Below, one piece after another: positions 55,610 through 64,000 of a DNA stretch of 64,000 nucleotides (positions are counted from its first letter, which is position 1; each line of letters begins with the position of its first letter). Below the pieces are notes generated by a model. It did no database searches. It had not been told where the DNA came from and saw only the letters and a list, made by a program, of their open reading frames with translations. Both the position numbers and the translations under genes were made by a program. The stretch covers positions 155,032,162-155,096,161 of the forward strand of contig OY992539.1 in NCBI GenBank assembly GCA_963921195.1. The letters run 5' to 3'. This DNA comes from Pegoplata infirma. Lineage: Eukaryota > Arthropoda > Insecta > Diptera > Anthomyiidae.

Positions 55610-58129
55610 AGTTTTTTAATATTGTACTTGTTATTTGATACCAAATCCTGAAATTTGTGAAATCATTTCCTGAAATTTGTGAAATCATTTGTGAAATCAT
55701 TTATACAGGGGGAAATCACATATACGCCACTGCGCCCAAGCATCTGAAATTGCTTCGGAAATAATAAATATGCCAACATTAATCTGGGCGATAAAAAGCT
55801 TCAGGCCCTATAAATCCCCGGGACCTGATGGTAAAATCCCGGCCGAGATGCAGCAAATGTCGGACTATATAGCCCCGTTGCTGTATAATCTATACACAGC
55901 ACGCATCAACTGGTCGTATACTCCTTTAAAATGGAGGGATACCAGAGTCGTATCTATCCCGAAGGCTGGGAAAAGTTCCCAAACAGTTCCGAAGGATTTC
56001 AGACCAATTAGTCTGTCTTCTTTTTTGTTAAAGACAATGGAACGAATGATAGACTCATATTTGCGTAGAATGATTGACACGAGGTTGCTTTCGACAAAGC
56101 AACATGCATACAGCAAGGTTAGATCAACGGAAACAGCTCTTCATGAGCTCGTTGGTACCATCGAGAGGTCGCTTTCGGTAAAGGAGCACACTATGGTGGC
56201 CTTTCTTGATATAGAGGGGGCTTTTAATAATGTTAGCCCAAACTCGATCATTTTGGCTTTGTCTGATCTGGGAGTAAAGTGTGGGATCGTTTTAATGGTG
56301 GAAAACCTACTTGCCAATAGACGTATAACGTCTGAATTGGGAGCGTCCGTCATATCTCGATTTTTCAATAGGGGCACTCCACAAGGAGGTGTTCTTTCGC
56401 CGCTTCTTTGGAACCTGGCACTGAATTCAGTGCTGCTATCTCTAGAAGCACGTGGTTGTCATGTTGTCGCATATGCTGACGATGTCGCGATAGCGGTAGG
56501 GGGGAAGCATCTGCCAACATTGAGGGACAATGGACTGAAATCACCTTCTCAGATGGAGCCAAGTATCTTGGAGTATTTCTAGATAGGAAGTTGAATTTCA
56601 GGCGTAATATTGAGGAACGGGTGAGAAAAGCAACGATTGCTTTATACTCCTGTAAAAGGGCCATTGAAGAACGATGGGGTTTTAGCCCTCAAGTCGTTCA
56701 TTGGATCTATACAGCAGTGGTGCGTTCAATTTTGCTGTATGGAATCATTGTCTGGTGGCCTGCTTTAGAAACAAAAGCGAACTGTGTCTTTATCACGAAG
56801 GTACAGAGAATGGCGTCTATGTGCTCTTCGTACAACACCTACGGCCGCATTAGAAATCCTCCTTCACCTGATACCATTGGACTTATTGGGCTGGCAGTAT
56901 GCGGCTGCGTCGGCAATTCGACTTAATAGCACGCTGCAATGGAGGAGCAGCGATTGTGGCCATAGCGCGATCTTGAAGAAGATAACAATACCACAAAATG
57001 TGGACTGTGCTCCCTCTTTGAGCGCCACTTTACCACTATGATACCATCCAGGGAGTCTTGGATGGGGGACTTTCCGGGTAGTGGACCCACCATAAATTTT
57101 TACACAGATGGATCGAGGCTGCATGAACAAGTGGGCTTTGGAGTATTCGGAAGAGCTTGGATTGAGCCTGGCTCGAAGATTGCCAGATCATTGCAGTGTT
57201 TAGCAGGCAGAGATGCTGGCAATAAAGGAAGTGGCCGCGGTCAATTCCCTGGATTCAATGTTTCTGAAAACAAGATCTGCCCTTAGCTGTCGCACGTCTT
57301 TAAATGAGATGGCCAAGCAGTTTAACATACGACTCATATGGGTCCCAGGGCACAGAGACATTCCAGGGAATTGCAAAGCCGATGAGCTTGCAAGACTAGG
57401 AACTACCTTATAGGTTCCAACAGAATTGGAATGTGTATGCCTCTAGAAACTTGCAAGCAAAACCTACGGCTTTTTTCTGCGACGGAGACTAATCAAAGAT
57501 GGGCAAATGGATGGGCGTGTGAGACAACACGACTGATTTGGCCTTCTCTTAATCAGGGGCGCAAAAGTGAGCTGATATCGCTTCCAAGAGGAGAGATTTC
57601 GACGGTGGTTTCTATAATTACCGGACACTGTCTTATAGGGAAGCACGCAGAGCGGTTAAATGTGCCGTCGAATGACTTTTGTCGAAGTTGCATGGATAAA
57701 GAGGAGTTGAAAACTATCGAACACTTAATTTTCCATTGCCCGGCACTTTCTGGTCAGAGACTTTCTTCACTGGGATCTAGGGAGCTGTACGATCTTTCTG
57801 ATTTGTCGGATGTCAAAATTCATTATCTAAGGAGTTTCATAAGAAGTTCAAACTGGTTTAACGACAGGGACTAGTAGGAAAACCAATTACGGTCCCGTGG
57901 CATCACAATAGACCTCAGAGTCTATGTGGGTTGACGTAAAACGTCAGCAGCCACTTAAAACCTAACCTAACTAATATTTTACTAGAAACTATGGAATTTA
58001 CAATTTTTGTTTGTCCAAACCATTTTACAGAGTTTTATAGTAAAATTGGTTGGAAATCTATGGTATTTTCTGCTGGCTCAGCAGAGTATCTCTGTAATTT
58101 AACAGAGAGATGATTTTGAGTGTATAAGA

Positions 58130-58556
58130 GCTAACCTGGCGCCAAACTTTATGTCGGATTCGCAACATGCTTATCAGCAGGGCAAACCCATAGAAACGGC
58201 GCTCCATTCGTTGGTACAGAGAATAGAGACTTCACTTGAATATAGAGAATATGCAATGGCAGCATTTCTGGATATTGAATGGGCTTTTAAAAACGTAAAT
58301 ACGGATTCGATAATAAGTACGATGAACAAGGCATCGATTAATCTTTCAAATTGGGATTTTACCGCGGAATGGGGCCATGCTAAGGCCTCACGTTACACGA
58401 CTAGGGGTACACCGCAAGGCGCTGTTAGTGGTAGACCCTATTTAAAAAATTGTCTTGTGGGAAATATCCGGACACGTTACCTGATTTACTTGAGGGGTCA
58501 CTGAAGATGATTTGATGATTTTAACCCGAAAAAGACGGAAATAGTACTTTTTACTA
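58130..58556 (+). pseudogene. Second non-LTR RT fragment (right copy)
   Basis: As at 6841-7267; open frame 58151-58504. Confidence 0.75.
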
Positions 58557-58962
58557 GAGTGTAAATCAGTAATTAATGGAGCTGTATAATCAAAATCGGT
58601 CATCTAAAACGCTGTAGCTTGTTTCGTTTGTGATTTATTCGCGTTCAAAAATGTATCCAATTTCGTACCACACAAAATATATCGAGGGCTTATATCCAAA
58701 ACCCTCTATCTTCCATTTTCACCAAAACGACTTTTTGATGGCAAAATATTAAGTAAAACGGCTCTCATCTATGGTGTAAAATTCAGAACAAAAATATTTT
58801 TTATTTGCATTTTTGGGTTTCTCTATCTCTTACACAATTAATTTTTCTGAATGCAAAACCCTCTATCTTTTCAAATAATTAATTTATAAACATTTTTTTT
58901 TGAATAATTTCATCATGCACTACATGTTTTCATACTAATTTTTGCATGCTGAACATAACCCT

Positions 58963-59801
58963 CCCAGGCAGAAAAATACGAACGGGAAAACGCTAGCAAA
59001 GTACCTTTTATGGTCGCTTGTGTGCTGGGAAAGCATCACAGTTTAGTACTCCCCCAGCGTCCAAAATAATAACCACGGTAAACGGTATGCCGTTGCTATT
59101 TTAAAGCGCTTTGAAAGCGCTTTAAAAACAAAAAATATGGTACTATTATAGCACTTTTAGAACAAAGAAATGGGAAGTATCAAAATTGTATAAGTCCATA
59201 AGACACAACTTTTTTTGGTGTTTATTTGAATAAAGAAATTAATTAAATAAGGATAAAAAATTTATTGACTAATTTATTAGGATAAAAAAATTTTGGACAA
59301 ACACGGAAAAAATTTGTTTGCAGTTTTCTTTGCGTTTTGGAATAAAAAATTTATTAAAAATGCTTATATGAAAATTTTTGGAAAAGTCCCGAAAAACAAG
59401 TGGTGTATTGAACCGAATCGGGTAGTGTTCCAAAGGGATAGGCCCAGTGACATTTCACATGTGATGTATCCGGAGTTAAAGACACTTCCTCACGAAAAAA
59501 CAGGTGTTTTTTATATGAAAGGTGTCAAGTTTGTAATATGTAGGCCATTGTGTCTAAGTGACATATCACGAGAACTATCAAGGACCGGCCACTTATCCTA
59601 AAGGGAAATAAAGAATATTCCAATTGCTACGAAAATTAATAATTTTTAATAAAAAATTTATACTTTGAACGGATTTAAATAGAAAAACACTGGCAAAGCG
59701 TTTGCAAATCACTTTTTCGAATTCATACTACCTTTTACACAAAAAAATAAAGTGCTTTGCCGAGACTTTTTCTTTGGAACGGTTGGCAGTTTCTGCCTGG
59801 G
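58963..59801. mobile_element. Candidate TIR-bounded element (right copy)
   Basis: As at 7674-8512 (CCCAGGCAGAAA ends); tentative. Confidence 0.35.
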
Positions 59802-60305
59802 TATTAATCAGATTTTTTTCAAAAATATACATATTAAATTTAAATATTTTTATTAATTTTAATTATTATCGACCTTTTCCTTATTGTATTGTTACGATAT
59901 TTAGAAATTTCTAAAACGGGCTTATGAAGGTCACGTACTCTATTTATGTAAATAAAAAGATTATTCCATAATTTTTTCAGACGTTTCGTTGGAGATTCCC
60001 AACATCATCAGGGATATTTTATTAGATATAATCTTTTCGTCAATTATTCACATTTATAATAAATACACATTCAGTTTTACACAACATAAAACATAAAAAT
60101 ATTTAACAAAACAAATGCAAAAAATATAAAATTAAAAAAAATATCACAGTGTAAATTCTTATTAAACTAGTTATCACAGAAGAAAAATTAAACTCTTTTT
60201 AATTTATTTAAAATGTGAAATTTTTTTTGTAATAAGTAAAAAACGCCAGGTTTAATGGAATAAATCTAAAATCCGTCAACTTAAATTTTCACCACTTAAA
60301 TTTTT

Positions 60306-60341
60306 TTTGTGTAGTTCAAAGATATCTTTGAACTACACAAA
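60306..60341. repeat. Perfect 36-bp palindrome (right copy)
   Basis: As at 9017-9052. Confidence 0.85.
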
Positions 60342-60883
60342 CTGATAATTAAAAAAAAAAGTTGCGTATTTTTCATTCCTTCTATTAGAAAAAAAAATAA
60401 TGTCCATTTTTGACAAAAGTGCAGTTTATGTGGGACACTTTTATCAAAAATAAAAAATGAATTAATTTTTTTCATGCTATTCTTTTCTCCTCAAATAAAA
60501 TTTGTCATTCGGTTTGTAACTCATAGAAATATCGGTCTAGGACCACATAATGTATATATTTATATAAGTATGTCCAAAACGTGTTTTTGCATTTTCGGAA
60601 TCTCCTTATCCATTTTCGTATTGTATCAAATTTTTATGAAAATCGGACCATTACTTTCTGAGATATTGATTTCAGAACTCCACAACTCATCTTTTTTTAA
60701 AGGAAAACTAAAAATCGTAACAGCATATCTGAGTTATATTTTTATTCCTTATTTTATCAGCAATTAGCAATCGTTGAAGATGCTAAAATGTATTTTACAG
60801 GGATACATAACTGCATATCTCGACATATGCTTGGATTAAAATGTAATTTTGCAAAACGCAATTACAACATCTATGGTTTTCAC

Positions 60884-61435
60884 TAGAGATGGGCGCGTGA
60901 GTGATTTTTGACTCACACTCACTCACGCTCATGACAGGAATTTTTGAATCACGCACACTCACTCACGAGCATATTTTTTCTACTCACACTCACTCACAAT
61001 CACGTGAGTAAATTTAATACAACTCACACTCTCGTGCACTGACGCAAGCATCACTCACACTCACGTTGACTCACACTCACGAAACTCTTATTTATACAAA
61101 AAAAATTTCAAAAACTAAAATTTCAAAAATCTTTAAAAATTTTCAGAAAAATTTAAAGTTCAGCGAAATTTTACATTTTTTTTTGCTTTTTCCGGGACGA
61201 AATCTTAAAATAAGCCAAATTTTAAAATTTTGTTGGTGCTTTTTTGGTATGAAAGGAAAAATGATGAAAAAATAAATCACGCAAAAAAATCGACTCACGC
61301 ACACTCACTCACGCAAAAATCTTACTCACGCACACTCACTCACGGCATTTTTTTCTCCACTCACACTTACTCACAATCACGTGAGTAAAAATGAATTCAG
61401 AATCACGCTCTAATCTGCTCATGTGCCCATCTATA
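60884..61435. mobile_element. T-family MITE T1 (right copy)
   Basis: As at 9595-10146; TSD GTTTTCAC at both sides. Confidence 0.92.
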
Positions 61436-61497
61436 GTTTTCACCCGATATCTCCCTTGTCCGAAGATTGTTTCGATAATAATGCTCTTAGTTATGAG

Positions 61498-61939
61498 CAG
61501 GGAAACCAAAAATATGCAGTATCATGTGTTTTCCTGCGCATTGTATTAATAAATGGATAAGGTATTTATCCGTTTCAGAGGAATTGATTTGTTAGAGCAT
61601 ATTTTAGCCCTTAAAGTATATTTTTAGCATATTTTTAGAGCATTTGTGCCCTTTTTTGAGCATTTTTTTTTTCAATTTTCAGAGCTTTCTTTTCCAATTT
61701 TTGTGTTGAGTGTAGGGTATATTCAGCAAGTTTGTAGAAAATGTTAAGGCAAATATTTTTGTATAACATATTAACCCTCTAACTTCCTCACATAACAGTT
61801 TTTTGGGTCTAATCTCTAACAAATTGCAAAAAATACCGCAAAAAGGGGACATAATTTTTTTAAGAGCATATTTTCCGTTTTTAAGGGCTTTTTTTAAGCG
61901 AATAAAAAGTGTTTTAAGAGCATATTTTTGGTTTCCCTG
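61498..61939. mobile_element. hAT-type MITE with GCATATTTT repeats (right copy)
   Basis: As at 10209-10650; TSD GTTATGAG at both sides. Confidence 0.92.
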
Positions 61940-63056
61940 GTTATGAGTTTTGTTGACATTCGTGTTATATACGTGTAAATTACCGATTGTGTTCGGGTTC
62001 TGAGTGCTATGGGTGCCGATCGCTGTTCTATTTACATAGATAAAAAAGTTTTGTTTTAAGTTTTTAAATGTACAACTTCTTTTTGGTCTCAAAAAAGATT
62101 TATACATATACATATTAAAAAAACGTTCGCCAAAATTACACCGTGCAACAAAAAAAATGAGCCGCAATGGCTAACGACACATCTGAGCTTCAAAATATGA
62201 TCTGATGTATTTAGTGAAATTTTATGGCGGTTCTTTTCTTAGAACGTTTTAACCCTCTAACTGCCATTCTAAGGGGTCATTTCAGTCCTTATTCAAAAAC
62301 TAAACACATTGAGAGGGTTAAAATGTTCTACAAATATTTTCCTCATAAAATTTCACTAGAGGTTGTCAAATGGTCAACGTTTGTGCGACATGCGCAAAAT
62401 GCTTAAAACGGGTCAAGTATAAACAGTTATTTTTTTTTTACCAAAGCAGTGTTAATAAATATCGACAAAAAACAGTGGAAATATAGTACTTTTGAGCAAA
62501 AAATGATGTTCTGATGTGTTCTATAAAATTTTATGATGATTCTTTTCTTTGCCCAAATTAACACTCTACTCCCGTTTTAATGGGTCATTTTTCTCCTTTT
62601 TTAAAAGAAAAAAAAAAGTCTATAAAAAATGGCAGTTAGAGGGTTAATACGTTTTACAAATATTTCCTGCGTCAAATTTTACTAGGACTCGTCTTAGACA
62701 GAAAGTTCGTCCAGCATATAAAAAATGCTTAAAAATTTTAAAGTATTAAAATTTTTTTTTTTTTTTTGGGACGAAATATAATAAAAGTTATATAATTATA
62801 AAATTATTTTGCTTCAGTTCAAAAAGCATATAACAAAAATTATTTTGGTTTTATTGGCCAAAAACGTCTCGGTAAATTTGGTTGTTTTTTTTAACTTTTA
62901 ATATATTGAAGGGCATGAAAGATTTGATGAGTGGAGTGGAGAATGAGCGGAGACTTTTTACTGACAGCTCCAAATACAGTTAAAAAGCAGTACTGCTCCA
63001 TTAAAATAACCGTCAATACCAATAGCATACAGCATTGAAACAAAAGAAAACTACGA

Positions 63057-63356
63057 CACAGACTAATACAGACTCGACATAAGTGACAGGTGTCAAAAAA
63101 GTATTCTTTAACCATATGGTTAATATTTTCAAATTATTCTACGAATTAGGTTAGAAAGAGAAAACTGATATAACGCGCCATAAGAAAAATGGATGCCAGA
63201 TCGGTTTTTGTTGTTTCACTCACTCCTAAGTCGTAGAAAGTGTTGCCATGTTAGCGTAAAACGGACTAAAAACCGCTGTGTTTTCTCCTGAAATCGCTTA
63301 GTTTTTCGCCATTTTTTCTTAGTAAACTCTACTGTCGAGTCTGTATTTAGTCTGTG
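63057..63356. mobile_element. W MITE, copy 1 (right duplication)
   Basis: As at 11768-12067; TSD ACTACGA at both sides. Confidence 0.9.
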
Positions 63357-63605
63357 ACTACGATGTGTTAAAATCAATCCCTCAAAACGTTGAATACAAC
63401 CAGCGTTACCAGTTTAGCTTTTTCCCCGCTAGATTTAGCTTTTTTTTAATTTTCGCGGGAAAATTTTGCATTTAGCTTTAAGTGGGTTTTTTTTTAGCTT
63501 TTTTTAGACTCTTTTTAAACTTTTTTCAATAAATATCAATGTAAAATGAGAAGAAACATAAATATTTACTTCAAAAATGTATAGTTGTGTTCAAAAACAA
63601 AATTA

Positions 63606-63706
63606 TATAACTGAATTTTTATTTAGTTCGGTTTGAGTCCATATTAATTATTTCTCAGAAATAATTATTATGGACTCAAACCGAACTAAATAAAAATTCA
63701 GTTATA
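63606..63706. repeat. 101-bp palindrome (right copy)
   Basis: As at 12317-12417. Confidence 0.9.
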
Positions 63707-63851
63707 AAATATACAGTCCAACAATATATAAACACAATTACTACACAATTTATAAGGTACATTTCAATTTAGTAATATTTCTAAGAATTAGAAATATGAA
63801 ACAAAAATTCAAACCTAACGGACATTTTCCAAGACTTGAAAAGTCCTACTA

Positions 63852-64000
63852 AAGGTACATACAGACGACGCAATATTATGTACAATATTCAATAATATTG
63901 ATGGTGTGTGGGTAAGATTGACCATTGCACAATCGTCAATATTACCCACACACCTTCAATATAATTGAATATTGTACATAATATTGCGTCGTCTGTATGT
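63852..64000. mobile_element. 154-bp hairpin MITE, cut by window end
   Basis: As at 12563-12716; the last five bases lie outside the window. Confidence 0.75.

Larger units (their letters stand above)
53423..55732. mobile_element. hAT-type nonautonomous element in the RT region (right copy)
   Basis: Same as 2134-4443; TSD CGCCCAAG at 53415-53422 and 55733-55740. Contains the hairpin MITE at 53734-54000 and the minisatellite. Confidence 0.9.
51291..57874 (+). pseudogene. Non-LTR ORF2 (endonuclease-RT-RNase H), disrupted, right copy
   Basis: Start at MVERMVEK within a 12-bp tandem repeat; alternative starts lie 12 bp apart. The endonuclease N-terminus (QINLHHCKAA, FIQEPWVRGG) is cut by a hAT MITE at 51455; coding resumes in frame after it and reaches CDANAHHSIWG and a TAG near 52487. 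RT lies at 55770-56582: FLDIEGAF and YADD are intact, then about DGLK a stretch is missing. Next come the thumb (56591-56926), RNase H pieces (YTDGS, WVPGH) in two frames, and the C-terminal CRSCMDKEEL...H...C knuckle (57431-57874). Without the two insertions the ORF would span ~3.4 kb, near the family norm. Not functional. Confidence 0.88.
49814..57967 (+). mobile_element. Full-length but dead I/LOA/R1-group non-LTR retrotransposon (right copy)
   Basis: Both ends are visible. The 9-bp duplication TAACTAATA lies at 49805-49813 and 57968-57976, and the 3' end reads AAACCTAACC with no poly(A). It has a two-ORF layout: ORF1 with a DUF4780-like core, ORF2 with endonuclease, RT and RNase H. The RNase H domain and the QHAYxKxRSTETALH/FLDIEGAF motifs place it near LOA/I/R1; the exact clade needs a tree. 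8.15 kb, of which 3.2 kb are two hAT-type insertions. Confidence 0.88.
51290..64000. repeat. Right copy of the >=12.7-kb direct duplication
   Basis: Matches 1-12711 base for base in all compared stretches, up to the window end. Confidence 0.95.

Overview
The window looks like a TE-saturated stretch of a higher dipteran (fly) nuclear genome. The evidence is AT-rich sequence, insect-type retrotransposons (BEL/Pao; an I/LOA/R1-group non-LTR element with RNase H), many small fly-type DNA transposons, a short GT-AG intron-like sequence and a GTCY proto-microsatellite element. I see no host protein-coding gene, rRNA, tRNA or CRISPR array. All convincing coding potential belongs to transposable elements (TEs).

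Layout. (1) 1-12711 and 51290-64000 are the same sequence at a constant offset of 51,289 bp, with no indel and no difference in the stretches I compared. Each carries the non-LTR element, broken by two hAT-type insertions, then a second reverse-transcriptase fragment and a run of small DNA transposons and palindromes. The right copy also shows the 5' half of the non-LTR element (from 49814), which lies outside the window on the left. (2) 12919-23630 is one TA-flanked element (X) opened by an 8-bp-TSD element of 7.2 kb (P1, with remnants of a minus-strand protein), a 7-bp-TSD MITE (W) and a 2.1-kb hAT-type element (V). P1 itself holds a hAT MITE and a 3.6-kb palindromic TAA-flanked element. (3) 23631-31520 holds a hAT MITE, a Helentron/mini-me-like element, a 1.3-kb element with seven copies of GTCAGTAACGTCAC, a long foldback, and unassigned AT-rich DNA. 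(4) 31523-37458 is a Russian doll: a TA-flanked element contains X+Y, which contains a second X+Y in its Y part, which contains a hAT MITE. (5) 37461-41287 holds two inverted arrays of a ~155-bp unit with a TTAA(A)-flanked element between them. (6) 41288-49566 is an apparently complete, very young BEL/Pao retrotransposon on the minus strand, with identical LTRs, a 5-bp TSD, an unbroken 1729-aa Gag-Pol and an extra intact 246-aa ORF in the env position.

How it works together. The BEL element is the only unit that looks coding-competent. The non-LTR copies are dead: a stop codon, frameshifts, an internal deletion and two insertions. The small DNA elements have no transposase of their own and must have been mobilised in trans. 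Nesting order gives a relative chronology: non-LTR element before its hAT insertions; X+Y before its self-insertion and before E; T MITEs before the palindrome that mirrors them; the 451-bp tandem duplication before BEL.

Most worth following up: the extra zinc-knuckle/protease-like ORF of the BEL element, the GTCAGTAACGTCAC element, the self-nested X+Y composite, the intron-like segment in the non-LTR ORF1, and whether the 51.3-kb-period duplication is real or an assembly product. Family names rest on motifs, TIRs and TSDs read by eye; no database search was possible.
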